Positions 43,927-52,567 of a stretch of DNA of 64,000 bases are shown here, one piece after another; within the stretch, counting starts at the first letter, position 1; each line of letters begins with the position of its first letter. This stretch comes from Aquihabitans sp. G128. Lineage in GTDB: Bacteria; Actinomycetota; Acidimicrobiia; Acidimicrobiales; Iamiaceae. The notes beneath the pieces were generated by a model. It was not told where the DNA came from. It saw only the letters and a program-made list of their open reading frames with translations, and ran no database searches. Location of the stretch: positions 186,001 through 250,000 of the forward strand of contig NZ_CP077604.1 of the NCBI RefSeq assembly GCF_019048865.1. The letters run 5' to 3'. The translations under genes and the position numbers were made by a program.

Positions 43927-44840
43927 CGGCGGGCCTCCACCGGTAGGTCGTCCGGCGTGGCGACGGAGCGGGTGGTGACGTCGGGGGCGATGCGCTTGAC
44001 CAGGCCGGTGAGCGTGGTGCCCGGGCCGACCTCGATGACCGTGTCGGCGCCCATCGCCACCAGCTGGGCCACCACGTCGGCCCAGCGGACGGGCGAGACC
44101 AGGTGGGTGGTGAGCCGCTCGGGCCACCCGTCGGCGGAGCGGACGGGTGCGGCGTCGTGGTTGGTGACCACCGGGAAGGCCGGGGGGTGGAAGGCGACGG
44201 TGTCGAGCACCGGGGCGAGGCGCTCGGCGGCCAGCGCCATGAGCGGGGTGTGGAACGCGCCGTCGACGGCGAGGCGCCGGGTGCGGCGCACCCCGAGCTC
44301 CTTGGCCCGCTCGGCGACCGCGTCGAGGGCATCGGCGTGGCCGCCGACGACCACCTGCCCGGCACCGTTGACGTTGGCCACCCAGGCCCGGTCCGGGGCT
44401 GCTCGGCACGCCTGGTGGGCGACGTCCTCGTCCGCGCCGAGGAGGGCGAGCATGGCGCCGCCGGTGGCCGCCTGGGCCTCGGCGGAGGCCTCCGCCCGAG
44501 CGGCGGCGAGGCGGAACCCGTCAGCCGCCGAGACCGCGCCCGAGGCGACGAGGGCGGTGATCTGGCCCAGCGAGTGGCCGGCGACCGCCACGACCTCACG
44601 GCGGTCGAGCGTGGCCGCCAGGGCGTCCCACGCCACCAGCGACGTGGTCAGCACGCTCAGCTGGGCCTCGCGGGTGGGGGCCAGCTCCTCGGCGGGGGCC
44701 TCGAGCAGCAGGTGGGCCAGCGGCGCACCGGTGGCCGCCGTGGCCCGCTCGACGAGGGACCACGACCCGTGGTCGCGCCACGGGCGGCCCATCTGTGCTG
44801 CTTGGCTCCCCTGGCCGGGGAAGACCACGGCGATGCCCAC
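43923..44840 (-). CDS. fabD: Malonyl-CoA:ACP transacylase
   Basis: Loads malonyl groups onto ACP. 305 residues; FPGQGSQ at 7-13, nucleophile Ser90 in VAGHSLGQ, the conserved Arg in LAAARAEA and His in VDGAFHTPLM. GTG 44840 has GGAG 8 nt upstream. First gene of the fab operon; a hairpin (44851-44873) takes in part of this ribosome site, and tandem repeats lie further upstream. Confidence 0.94.
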   Translation of the reverse strand: MGIAVVFPGQGSQAAQMGRPWRDHGSWSLVERATAATGAPLAHLLLEAPAEELAPTREAQLSVLTTSLVAWDALAATLDRREVVAVAGHSLGQITALVASGAVSAADGFRLAAARAEASAEAQAATGGAMLALLGADEDVAHQACRAAPDRAWVANVNGAGQVVVGGHADALDAVAERAKELGVRRTRRLAVDGAFHTPLMALAAERLAPVLDTVAFHPPAFPVVTNHDAAPVRSADGWPERLTTHLVSPVRWADVVAQLVAMGADTVIEVGPGTTLTGLVKRIAPDVTTRSVATPDDLPVEARR

Positions 44841-44850
44841 GTGTCTGGCT

Positions 44851-44873
44851 CCTCGAAGGTCGGACGTTCGAGG
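44851..44873 (-). promoter_or_regulatory. Leader hairpin overlapping the fabD ribosome site
   Basis: On the minus strand CCTCGAA, a 9-nt loop and TTCGAGG. The last bases of the 3' arm are part of the AGGAG Shine-Dalgarno, so folding would reduce fabD translation. Confidence 0.5.
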
Positions 44874-44908
44874 GGTGAGACAGGGGTGATCACCCAGGGG
44901 TTTCACCG

Positions 44909-44947
44909 TACCGGTGGGTAGCTTGCACATTACCGACGGGTAGGTTG
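44909..44947. promoter_or_regulatory. Tandem operator-like repeats upstream of fabD
   Basis: TACCGGTGGGTAGCTTG (44909-44925) and TACCGACGGGTAGGTTG (44931-44947) agree at 14 of 17 positions and start 22 bp apart, two helical turns. Each contains the inverted repeat TACC-N4-GGTA. Probably sites for the fatty-acid regulator (FasR/MabR-like), shared with divergent fabZ. Confidence 0.6.
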
Positions 44948-45055
44948 CGGGCCGCCGAAGACCCGCAGGTCAGCGGGGGTGCGGGCCACGGGAGGATCGT
45001 CACACCCGGGTGCGGAAAAGGTGACCGCTCGCGGTGACGGCCGGTCCAACGGGCC

Positions 45056-45505
45056 ATGGCCACCCCCGCAGGCGAGTCCTCCCGGCTGGTGGGGCTGCTG
45101 CCCCACCGCCCGCCCTTCCGCTTCGTCGACGAGGTCGAGCGCTGCGATCCCGGCGTCGCCGTCACCGCCCGCTGGCGCATCACCGGCGACGAGGCCTGGC
45201 TGGCCGGGCACTTCCCCGGCAACCAAGTGGTCCCCGGCGTGCTGCAGCTCGAAGCGCTGGCGCAGGCCGGCGCCATCGCCGTGCTCGACCACCCCGACCA
45301 CGCCGGCCGCCTGCCGCTCTTCGGCGGGGTCGAGGAGGTCCGCTTCCGCCGGCAGGTGGTCCCAGGCGACGAGGTGCTGCTCGAGGTCGAGATCGAGCGG
45401 CTGGGCGGTCGTGGGGGGTGGGGCCGCGGCCGAGCCACCGTCGACGGCGTCGAGACCTGCAGCGGACGGCTGCTCTTCGTCATCGTCGATCGCCCCGCCC
45501 AATAG
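45056..45505 (+). CDS. fabZ: 3-hydroxyacyl-[ACP] dehydratase
   Basis: 149-residue hotdog enzyme that removes water from 3-hydroxyacyl-ACP. LLPHRPPFRFVDEV holds the first part and GHFPGNQVVPGVLQLEALAQ holds the His and Glu of the active site. Divergent from the fab operon and needed to complete its cycle. ATG 45056; no clear Shine-Dalgarno. Confidence 0.9.
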   Translation: MATPAGESSRLVGLLPHRPPFRFVDEVERCDPGVAVTARWRITGDEAWLAGHFPGNQVVPGVLQLEALAQAGAIAVLDHPDHAGRLPLFGGVEEVRFRRQVVPGDEVLLEVEIERLGGRGGWGRGRATVDGVETCSGRLLFVIVDRPAQ

Positions 45506-45508
45506 GGT
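45503..45508 (+). promoter_or_regulatory. -10 hexamer TAGGGT sharing the fabZ stop
   Basis: TAGGGT, 7 nt, then GTG 45516; the hexamer begins with the fabZ TAG. Confidence 0.5.
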
Positions 45509-45515
45509 CGACGGC

Positions 45516-46166
45516 GTGCTCGACGCCGTGCTCTTCGACCTCGACGGGACCCTGACCGACCCCGAGGTCGGCATCACGTCGTCGCTCCGCCACGCCCTCG
45601 CGAGCGTCGGCCACCCGGCGCCGGACGACCTGGACCTGCGGTGGATGATCGGGCCGCCCATGCGCTCGAACTTCACCCGCTACGGGCTGCCCGAGCACCT
45701 GCACGAGGACGCCACGGTGGCCTACCGCGCTCGCCACGTCGCGGTCGGCCTGGCCGAGGCCGAGCTCATCCCGGGCATGGTCGACGTCCTCGCCGGCCTG
45801 GCGGCCGACGGCGTCCCGCTGGCCCTGGCCACCGCCAAGCCGGTCGAGCAGGGCCGCCGCACCTTGGAGCTGTTCGACCTCGAGCAGTGGTTCGCCGTGG
45901 TGACCGGGAGCGCCGCCGACGGCGTGGCCCGGTCGAAGGCCCACATCGTGGCCGAGGCGCTCCGCGAGCTGGGCGACCCGGACCCCGCTCGGGTGGCCAT
46001 GGTGGGCGACCGGCTCCACGACGTCGAGGGCGGCCGGGCCAACGGCTGCCTCACGATCGGCGTCGGCTGGGGCTTCGCCGAGGCGGGCGAGCTGGACCTC
46101 GTGGCTCCCGACCACGTGGTCCAGGACCCGGTCGACCTGCTCAGCCTCCTGCGCGCCCTGCCCTGA
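45516..46166 (+). CDS. HAD-family phosphatase, phosphoglycolate-phosphatase-like
   Basis: 216 residues: motif I VLFDLDGTLTD, an alpha-helical cap (about 15-85), motif II LATAKP, motif III Lys in RSKAHIVAEAL and motif IV MVGDRLHDVEGG. Gph/PpaX-type. GTG 45516 taken from the promoter. Substrate not identifiable. Confidence 0.87.
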   Translation: MLDAVLFDLDGTLTDPEVGITSSLRHALASVGHPAPDDLDLRWMIGPPMRSNFTRYGLPEHLHEDATVAYRARHVAVGLAEAELIPGMVDVLAGLAADGVPLALATAKPVEQGRRTLELFDLEQWFAVVTGSAADGVARSKAHIVAEALRELGDPDPARVAMVGDRLHDVEGGRANGCLTIGVGWGFAEAGELDLVAPDHVVQDPVDLLSLLRALP

Positions 46167-46177
46167 GGACCCGGCGG

Positions 46178-47611
46178 CTACCGGATGGGGATGAGGCGCA
46201 GCGAGTCGGTGGCCTGGCCCGGGTACTCCCGCGAGCCCGAGAGCACGGCCACCAGGTCGCCGCGGCGGATCTCGCCGGCCTCGCGGGCGGTCTCGACGGC
46301 GCGGCGCACGGCGTTGTCGGCCTGGGGGTCGACGTCGAGGAGCATCGGGGTGGCGCCCCAGCTGAGCGTGAGCTGCCGGAGCGTCTGCGGGTCGGTGGAG
46401 AAGCCGAGGATCTTGGCCTGGGGCCGGAACCGGGCGATGGAGCGGACCGTGTAGCCGGTGCCGGTGATGCAGATGATGGCGCTGGCGCCGGCTTCGAGGG
46501 CGGCCCGCCAGGCGGCGTTGGTCATCGACAGGGTGACGGTGTCGTCGATGTGGGGCTGCAGGGCCGAGGCGATCTTGTGGACCTTGCCGCCCCAGGCGTC
46601 GTAGTCGAACTCGTCGTCGGCCCGGGCGGCGATGCGGGCCATGGTGGCCACCGCGTTGATCGGGTCGTGGCCGACCGCCGACTCGCCCGACAGCATGAGG
46701 GCGCTGGAGCCGTCGAACACGGCGTTGGCGATGTCGGACGCCTCGGCCCGGGTGGGCGACGGGGCGGTGACCATGGACTCCAGCATCTGGGTGGCGGTGA
46801 TGGCGGGCCGGCCCAGGGTGATGCAGCGCTCGATGATGCGCTTCTGGAGGTGGGGCAGCTCCTCGATGGGCATCTCGGCGCCGAGGTCGCCACGGGCGAT
46901 CATGACGCCACCGGAGGCCTCGATGATGGAGTCGAGGTTGTCGACCGCGGCGCGGGTCTCGATCTTGGCGATGACCAGCGGGCCGCGGGGGTGGGGCTCG
47001 ACGCCGATGCGGCGGATGTCGTGGGCCGAGCGGACGAAGGAGAGGGCGACCATGTCGACGCCCTCCTCGATGAACGCGTCCAGCATGCGCAGGTCGTCCG
47101 GGGTGGGCGACGGGATGCGCAGCCGGTCCGACGGGATGTGCACGCCGGGGCGGCCCTGGAGCAGCCCGCCGTGGGTGATGCGGGCCTCGAGGTGGTCGGC
47201 CTTGCGGTCGATGACCTGGGCCACCACCAGGCCGTCGCCGAAGGCCACCTTGTCGCCCACGTGCAGGTCGACGAGGAGCCCCTCGTGGTCGACGTTGATC
47301 ATCTTGGCCGTCGACGGGGCGTTGCCGGGGGTGAGGAGGATGATCTGGTTCTGCTCGACCGGGAGGCCGGCCTCGGGCATGTGGCCGGCCCGGACCTTGG
47401 GGCCGGGGAGGTCGATCATGGTGCCGATGGCCCGCCCGAGGGAGGCCTCCACCCGGCGGACCCGGCGGAACTTCTCGATGGCCTCGTCGAGCGAGCCGTG
47501 GGCCAGGCCGATGCGGGCCACGTCCATCCCCGCCTCGGCCAGGTCCTTGATCATCGCCTCGGAATCCGATGCGGGACCGATGGTGGCGATGATCTTCGTG
47601 CGGCGAGCCAT
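46178..47611 (-). CDS. pyk: Pyruvate kinase
   Basis: Phosphoenolpyruvate + ADP to pyruvate + ATP. 477 residues: RRTKIIATIGPAS start, IDLPGPKVRAG, IAKIETRAAVDNL with the catalytic Lys, GVMIARGDLGAEMP, and ATQMLESM. The C-terminal allosteric domain is complete. ATG 47611 is preceded by GACACT at 6 nt. Convergent with the phosphatase gene, 11 bp apart. Confidence 0.95.
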   Translation of the reverse strand: MARRTKIIATIGPASDSEAMIKDLAEAGMDVARIGLAHGSLDEAIEKFRRVRRVEASLGRAIGTMIDLPGPKVRAGHMPEAGLPVEQNQIILLTPGNAPSTAKMINVDHEGLLVDLHVGDKVAFGDGLVVAQVIDRKADHLEARITHGGLLQGRPGVHIPSDRLRIPSPTPDDLRMLDAFIEEGVDMVALSFVRSAHDIRRIGVEPHPRGPLVIAKIETRAAVDNLDSIIEASGGVMIARGDLGAEMPIEELPHLQKRIIERCITLGRPAITATQMLESMVTAPSPTRAEASDIANAVFDGSSALMLSGESAVGHDPINAVATMARIAARADDEFDYDAWGGKVHKIASALQPHIDDTVTLSMTNAAWRAALEAGASAIICITGTGYTVRSIARFRPQAKILGFSTDPQTLRQLTLSWGATPMLLDVDPQADNAVRRAVETAREAGEIRRGDLVAVLSGSREYPGQATDSLRLIPIR

Positions 47612-47688
47612 GGGGCCAGTGTCGCAGGTGCACCCCGCAGCCCGGCGCACGCGTTCGTGAACTTCCGGTTGCCGGGCCGGCCCGTGGG

Positions 47689-48798
47689 TCAGGTGGGGCC
47701 GTCGGCGGCGGCGAGCAGGTGGCCCACCAGGTCGGCGAGCGAGGTGCCGGCGTTGAGGCCGCTGGTGGACGGCAGGACGTAGACCGGGCTCCCGCCCACG
47801 GCGCGCTCCTGCCAGCCGACGACGGCCTTGCGATCGACCGCGGCCCGCCAGCCCGCCAGGCCCACCACCGCGACCGCGGCCGGCTGCAACCAGGCGCAGA
47901 GCTGGTCGAGCCGTTCGAGGCCCTCGCGGTACTCGGCCGTCCGGAGCTCGTCGGCCCGGGCGGTGGCCCGCTTGACCAGGTCGGTCATGCCGACGTGGTC
48001 GTGGCGCAGGAGGTGGCGGGGATCGCGATCCCGCGTGGCCAGGCCGGCGGCGGCCATGGCCCGCCAGAACCGGTTGGACCCCGTGACGTAGCCCACCCCG
48101 GCGTCGGCGGCGTGCAGCGACGGGTTCAGCCCGCAGCAGAGCAGCCGCATGTCGGTGCCCACGTGGTCGGGCAGGGCGCGGAGGGAGGTGGCGGTGAGCT
48201 CGATGCGGGCGTGCTCGTCCTGGTGGGTGGCGCCCACCAGCGCGAGGCGGTCGACCCGGAAGCCCGCAGCCGCGACCACGGCGGCCAGGTGGTCCGGCTG
48301 CCACCACGTGAACAGGCGGCCGGGGAGGTCGTCGCCGGACTCCGGCGTCGTCAGCTCCTCGACGGTGGGGGCGGCGCCGCCGTCGGGGGTGGCGAAGACG
48401 GTCAGGTCGAACCGGCCGCCGACCGCGAGGACCCGGTGCACGTCGGCCAGCGCGAGCGGCAGGTCGGCGGCCGGCAGGTGCTGGTGGGCCTTGGACGCCC
48501 AGACCCCGGCGAAGGTGCCTCGGCCGAACGGGAGGTCGGCCAGGTCCGCCTGCACCACGGCCGCCTCGGGGTGGTCTCGATGGGCGGCCCCGACCATGGC
48601 GGCGGTGGCATCGACCGCCACCGCGGGCCGGCCGAGGAGCGGGAGGTAGTGGCCGGGGCCACAGCCCAGGTCGAGCCGCCGCGCCCCGTCGACGACCGCG
48701 CCGGCGAAGGCCCGCACGCGCTCCTCGCGCTGCACCCCGCGGCGCACGGCGTAGCCCTCGGCCTCGCGCTCGTAGACGTCGATGGTGGGCCGGTGCAC
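47689..48798 (-). CDS. Fusion: SAM-dependent methyltransferase + G/U mismatch-specific DNA glycosylase (MUG type)
   Basis: 369 residues. N-terminal class I methyltransferase (about 1-200): LDLGCGPGHYLPLLG, then VDATAAMVGAA and the KAHQHLPAADL region. C-terminal MUG/TDG domain (about 215-369): LCCGLNPSLHAADAG with the catalytic Asn, GSNRFWRAM, GMTDLVKRATARADEL and PSTSGLNAG. GTG 48798 has GGAGG 8 nt ahead. The glycosylase removes U or T from G mismatches. What the methylase acts on is unknown. Confidence 0.85.
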   Translation of the reverse strand: MHRPTIDVYEREAEGYAVRRGVQREERVRAFAGAVVDGARRLDLGCGPGHYLPLLGRPAVAVDATAAMVGAAHRDHPEAAVVQADLADLPFGRGTFAGVWASKAHQHLPAADLPLALADVHRVLAVGGRFDLTVFATPDGGAAPTVEELTTPESGDDLPGRLFTWWQPDHLAAVVAAAGFRVDRLALVGATHQDEHARIELTATSLRALPDHVGTDMRLLCCGLNPSLHAADAGVGYVTGSNRFWRAMAAAGLATRDRDPRHLLRHDHVGMTDLVKRATARADELRTAEYREGLERLDQLCAWLQPAAVAVVGLAGWRAAVDRKAVVGWQERAVGGSPVYVLPSTSGLNAGTSLADLVGHLLAAADGPT

Positions 48799-48818
48799 GA
48801 CGCGCGCCTCCCGCCGGC

Positions 48819-49097
48819 TCAGAAGAGGCCGAGCTGGAGCCCGCCGCCGGCGTCGGTGAGCGGTATCCACTGGGCGCCGCCGCGCGGGCCGAGGACGCGG
48901 ATCTCGATGGCCTCCACGGCGATGGCCCGGGCCCGACCCCGCTCGTCGCGCAGGCCGACGGAGCCGTCGCGCTCGCGGCGGAGGACGACACCGTCGTGGA
49001 ACCGCTTGTCGGCGCCGCCCAGGTAGCGGACGAGCTGGCCGATCTCCAGCCCCAGCTCGGCGAGCCCGTCGTCGACGGGCGAGGCGCGCCGGCTCAT
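48819..49097 (-). CDS. Small protein of unknown function
   Basis: 92 residues; acidic N-terminus, then a beta-rich stretch (GQLVRYLGGADKRFHDGVVL, SVGLRDERGRARAIAVEAIE) and IRVLGPRGGAQWIPL. Soluble, no cysteine. It begins within the SDR stop region (4-bp overlap) and precedes the methyltransferase-glycosylase by 20 bp, so the three are likely one transcript. The strand pattern hints at a small beta barrel. No family recognised. Confidence 0.6.
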   Translation of the reverse strand: MSRRASPVDDGLAELGLEIGQLVRYLGGADKRFHDGVVLRRERDGSVGLRDERGRARAIAVEAIEIRVLGPRGGAQWIPLTDAGGGLQLGLF

Positions 49098-49891
49098 CCG
49101 GGCTCGGCGGCCGACTGGATCCGGGCCTGCAGGCGGGCCATGCCCGCCAGCCAGCGGTCCGGGTCGGTGGCCCGGCGGCGGTAGTACTCGGCCACCTCGG
49201 GGTGCGGGAGGATCAGGAACTGCTCGGCCGCGAGGCCGGCGACCACCGCGGCCGCCACCTCCTCGGGCTCGATGACGCCCTGGGCCACGACGGTCTGGGC
49301 CGACGTGTGGCCGACGCCACCGGTGAGCAGGTCGGTGTTCACGCCCTGCGGGCAGAGGCACGAGACGGTGATGCCGCGGTCGCCGTAGGTCACGGCCAGC
49401 CACTCGGCCACCGAGACCGCGGCGTGCTTGGTCACGGAGTAGGGCAGGTCCCCGATCTGGGTCAGCAGCCCGGCGGCCGACGCGGTGGAGAGCAGGTAGC
49501 CCTCGCCGCGGGCGAGCATGCCGGGCAGCACGGCGCGGGCGGCGTGGACGTGGGCCAGCACGTTGACCCGCCAGATGCGGTCCCACGCCGCCTCGGAGGC
49601 CTCGAGGCCCTCGCCGGTGCCGATGCCGGCGTTCGACACGAAGAGGTCGATCGGGCCGTGCTCCTCCTCCACCCGGGCCACGAGGGCCTCGAGGTCGGCG
49701 GCGGAGCTGACGTCGAGCACCGCACCGACGGCGCCGGCGCCGAGCGCGGCGACGGTGGCCTCGACCTCTGGGGCGGCGAGGTCGGCGACGACGACCGTGC
49801 GGGCGCCCTCGGCCAGGAAGGCGGTCGCCAGGGCGCGGCCGATGCCCTTGGCCGCCCCCGTCACCACCACGACCCGATCCTGCAGCTGCAC
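49094..49891 (-). CDS. SDR-family oxidoreductase
   Basis: 265 residues, classical SDR: VTGAAKGIGRALATAF at 10-25, SNAGIGTGEG, TASAAGL, Tyr-x-x-x-Lys in LPYSVTKHAAVSVAEWL and CPQGVNTDL. The C-terminal HPEVAEYYRRRATDPDRWL segment is found in lipid- or steroid-related SDRs of actinobacteria. GTG 49891 is leaderless (TAGGGT at 49899-49904). Substrate unknown. Confidence 0.87.
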   Translation of the reverse strand: MQLQDRVVVVTGAAKGIGRALATAFLAEGARTVVVADLAAPEVEATVAALGAGAVGAVLDVSSAADLEALVARVEEEHGPIDLFVSNAGIGTGEGLEASEAAWDRIWRVNVLAHVHAARAVLPGMLARGEGYLLSTASAAGLLTQIGDLPYSVTKHAAVSVAEWLAVTYGDRGITVSCLCPQGVNTDLLTGGVGHTSAQTVVAQGVIEPEEVAAAVVAGLAAEQFLILPHPEVAEYYRRRATDPDRWLAGMARLQARIQSAAEPG

Positions 49892-49898
49892 GTCCGGA

Positions 49899-49904
49899 AC
49901 CCTA
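49899..49904 (-). promoter_or_regulatory. -10 hexamer TAGGGT
   Basis: TAGGGT, 7 nt, then GTG 49891. Confidence 0.5.
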
Positions 49905-49933
49905 CCGAGGGGGTCCGACGAGGACGGGGAGGA

Positions 49934-50917
49934 TCAGGTGGAAGCGGCTGCCTCCATGGTGTCGGTCACCACCTGTCGGCGCTCCCCGCCCCACGGCATG
50001 GGCATGAGGACCGGCACCTGGACGCCGGCGTCGACGTAGGCCCGGACGTGGTCGCGCACGGCGTCGTGGTCGCCGATCAGGTCGATGGCATCGCACATGC
50101 GGTCCGACACCGCAGCGAGCGCCCCCTCACGGTCGCCGGCGGCGTGGCGCTCGCGGATGGCGGCCACCTCGTCGCCGAACCCGGCGAGGGTGAAGTTGGC
50201 GGCGTAGGAGTCGACCACGGCGTAGGAGAAGAGGTCCCGCCGGGCCTTGTCGAGCGCCTGCTCGCGGTCGCCGACGCCGGCGTGGACGTAGGCGTAGATC
50301 TCGGCGTCGCCGCCGGAGCGCACCTGCTCCACGGACCAGGCCACGTGCGAGGCGGGCAGGTAGTTCAGCAGGACGCCGTCGGCCAGCTCCCCGGCGAGGG
50401 CCAGCATCTTCGGCCCGAGGGCGCCCACCACCACCTTGGGCCGCTTCTCGCCCAGGCGCAGGCCGAGGCGGAACCCCTTCACCCGGTAGAAGTCGCCGTC
50501 GAAGTCGACCTTCTCGCCCGACAGGCACGCCTGCACCAGCGTCACGTACTCGCGGACCTGGGCGAGGGGGCGCGAGCCGTACTCGGCGCCGTGCCAGCGC
50601 TGGGTCACCACGGGCGACGAGATGCCGACGCCCAGCAGGACGTCGGCCTCGGGGTGCAGCGACTGGAGCGTGGCGGCGCCCATGGCGGCGACCATCGGGG
50701 TGCGCAGCTGGAGCGCCAGGACGCCGGTGCCGAGGTCGAGGCCCGGGGCGGCGGCCCCGGCGGCGGCGAGCAGCGAGAACGCCTCGGGGCCCGTGGTCTC
50801 GGCGGTCCAGAAGGAGCGGTAGCCGAGGTCGCGGGCCTGCACCGCGGTCTCGAGGGCCAGCCCCGGCCCGAGGGACATGAGGCTGGCGTAGGTGAATCCG
50901 AGGCGGTCGTGGGCCAT
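49934..50917 (-). CDS. LLM-class oxidoreductase, probably F420-dependent
   Basis: 327 residues: LGYRSFWTAETTGPEAFSLL, LDLGTGVLALQLRTPMVAAM, VLLGVGISSPVVTQRWHG and PKMLALAGELADGVLLNYLP. Closest in layout to the actinobacterial F420-dependent LLM group; second such gene here. Leaderless ATG 50917. Substrate unknown. Confidence 0.86.
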   Translation of the reverse strand: MAHDRLGFTYASLMSLGPGLALETAVQARDLGYRSFWTAETTGPEAFSLLAAAGAAAPGLDLGTGVLALQLRTPMVAAMGAATLQSLHPEADVLLGVGISSPVVTQRWHGAEYGSRPLAQVREYVTLVQACLSGEKVDFDGDFYRVKGFRLGLRLGEKRPKVVVGALGPKMLALAGELADGVLLNYLPASHVAWSVEQVRSGGDAEIYAYVHAGVGDREQALDKARRDLFSYAVVDSYAANFTLAGFGDEVAAIRERHAAGDREGALAAVSDRMCDAIDLIGDHDAVRDHVRAYVDAGVQVPVLMPMPWGGERRQVVTDTMEAAAST

Positions 50918-50923
50918 GGCCGG

Positions 50924-50929
50924 ACCCTA
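50924..50929 (-). promoter_or_regulatory. -10 hexamer TAGGGT
   Basis: TAGGGT, 6 nt, then ATG 50917. Confidence 0.5.
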
Positions 50930-50969
50930 GGCCGGTCGGCGCCCGGGTCGGGCGGCCGGCCGGGGCCGC

Positions 50970-52427
50970 TCAGTAGCTGCCGGACTTCACGAGCTGGTAG
51001 GAGCCGGCGCTGGGCGCCGACCCGTCGACGGCCTCCACCCGCACCGTCAACGTGGTGGCGTCGTCGCGGACGCAGCGCGGGTCGCCCAGGGTGACCGTGC
51101 CGGGTAGCCCGTCGGCGCTCGACGCCTGGCCCAGCTCCTCGCCGTCGTCGTCGAGCACGGTCAGCTTCTGGCTGGCGCCCCGAGGTGCGGTGAGCTCCAC
51201 GCGGACCTTGCCGTCGCAGAGCAGCTGGTAGCCGTCGCCCACCGGCATCGGGTACTCGTCGACGTCGTCGGCCGGGACGATGTTGCCGCGGAGCTCGCTG
51301 CGCAGCGGCGTCTGCGACGAGTGGCCGTCGGGCTCGGCCTCGCAGCCGTTCTCGGGGTCCTCGTCGTAGTCGGCCGTGCGGCCGGTGCAGCGGCGGCCGT
51401 CGGTGTTCGGCGCGTCGGTGCCCCCGCAGGGGCGGTAGGGGAGGTCCTTGCACGGCGCGGTGGTGCTCGACGTGGCGGCGGGCGCCTTGGTGGTGGGCGA
51501 GGCGAGCGGGCCACCGCCGCCGTCGTTGCCCGTGAGCACGGCGATCACGGCCCCGACCAGCAGGACCGCCACGACCGCGCCGGCGGCGATCCGGCCGGCC
51601 TTGCCCCGCGCCACCACGCGGGGCAGCCGGGCGGCGGTGCGGGGGTGGGTGCCGTCGGGGCCGCCCCGGGCGGCGGCGGCCGACGGCCGGCGCTCGGGGT
51701 CCCGGTCGAGCATGGCGGTGAGGCGGCGGCGCAGGTCGACCGGCAGCGTCCGGGGCAGCTTCTCGGTCCGGCCGGCGGCGGCCCGCAGCATCAGCACCCG
51801 CGGGTCGGCGGTGCCGAAGGGGCCTTCGCCGGTGGCGGCGAAGGCCAGCGTGGCGCCGAGGGCGAAGACGTCGGACGCCGTGGTGGCGGTCTCGCCGCGG
51901 GCCTGCTCCGGCGACATGAAGCCCGGGGTGCCCACCACCATCTCGGAGGCCGTCAGGCCCGGCGTGGCGTCCCGGTGGATGGCGGCGCCGAAGTCGGCCA
52001 GGAGGGCGTTGCCGTCGGCGTCGAAGAGCACGTTGGCCGGCTTGATGTCGCGGTGGACCACGCCCTGGCGGTGGGCGGCGGCCAGCCCGTCGAGCAGGCG
52101 GTCGCCCATGCGCCGGATGGCCTCGCCGTCGAGCGGGCCCTCCCCGTTGACCCGCTGGGCCAGGTTCCCGCCCGGCAGGTAGTCCATGACCAGCACGAGG
52201 TCGTCGCCGTCGTCGAAGACGTCGAGCAGGTCGACGATGGCCGGGTGGTCGAGCTGCTGGAGCACCTCCGCCTCACGGCGGATGCGCTGGCGGGCCTTCT
52301 CGAGCTCCTCGGGCGTGCCGTGCAGGGACAGGCGCTTGAGCGCGACCTCGCGCCCGTCGTCGTCCCGGGCCAGGTCCACCACGCCCATGCCGCCCCGGCC
52401 CAGCCGCCGGATGGTCTCGTACGCCAT
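50970..52427 (-). CDS. Transmembrane Ser/Thr protein kinase with extracytoplasmic domain
   Basis: 485 residues. Kinase domain about 1-255: GRGGMGVVDLA loop, VALK, VVHRDIKPANVLF, ADFGAA and GTPGFMSPEQA. One membrane helix (AAGAVVAVLLVGAVIAVL, about 279-296), a Thr/Pro/Ala linker, then an extracytoplasmic beta-rich domain of about 170 residues with paired Cys (PCKDLPYRPCGG). The last 90 residues resemble a pre-peptidase (PPC) type fold. PknB-like topology without PASTA repeats. Leaderless ATG 52427. Confidence 0.9.
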   Translation of the reverse strand: MAYETIRRLGRGGMGVVDLARDDDGREVALKRLSLHGTPEELEKARQRIRREAEVLQQLDHPAIVDLLDVFDDGDDLVLVMDYLPGGNLAQRVNGEGPLDGEAIRRMGDRLLDGLAAAHRQGVVHRDIKPANVLFDADGNALLADFGAAIHRDATPGLTASEMVVGTPGFMSPEQARGETATTASDVFALGATLAFAATGEGPFGTADPRVLMLRAAAGRTEKLPRTLPVDLRRRLTAMLDRDPERRPSAAAARGGPDGTHPRTAARLPRVVARGKAGRIAAGAVVAVLLVGAVIAVLTGNDGGGGPLASPTTKAPAATSSTTAPCKDLPYRPCGGTDAPNTDGRRCTGRTADYDEDPENGCEAEPDGHSSQTPLRSELRGNIVPADDVDEYPMPVGDGYQLLCDGKVRVELTAPRGASQKLTVLDDDGEELGQASSADGLPGTVTLGDPRCVRDDATTLTVRVEAVDGSAPSAGSYQLVKSGSY

Positions 52428-52435
52428 CGGCCGTC

Positions 52436-52441
52436 AGGGTA
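52436..52441 (-). promoter_or_regulatory. -10 hexamer TACCCT of the kinase gene
   Basis: TACCCT, 8 nt, then ATG 52427. Confidence 0.5.
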
Positions 52442-52554
52442 GGGAGGTCCGGGCCGCTGCCGGGCATCGCCGGTGCCGCCAGGCCCGTGTTTCCGGCGTG
52501 TGGCGCTCCGGTTGCAACCTCTCGATGTGCACGTCGGTTCTCCCGATCCGTGGG

Positions 52555-52560
52555 TAGAGT
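52555..52560 (+). promoter_or_regulatory. -10 hexamer TAGAGT
   Basis: TAGAGT, 7 nt, then GTG 52568. Confidence 0.5.
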
Positions 52561-52567
52561 CCCCTTC

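Noticed and set aside
47650..47670. GTTCGTGAAC-like site as a LexA box
   Set aside because: The half-sites are in the wrong order and spacing compared with TCGAAC-N4-GTTCGA.
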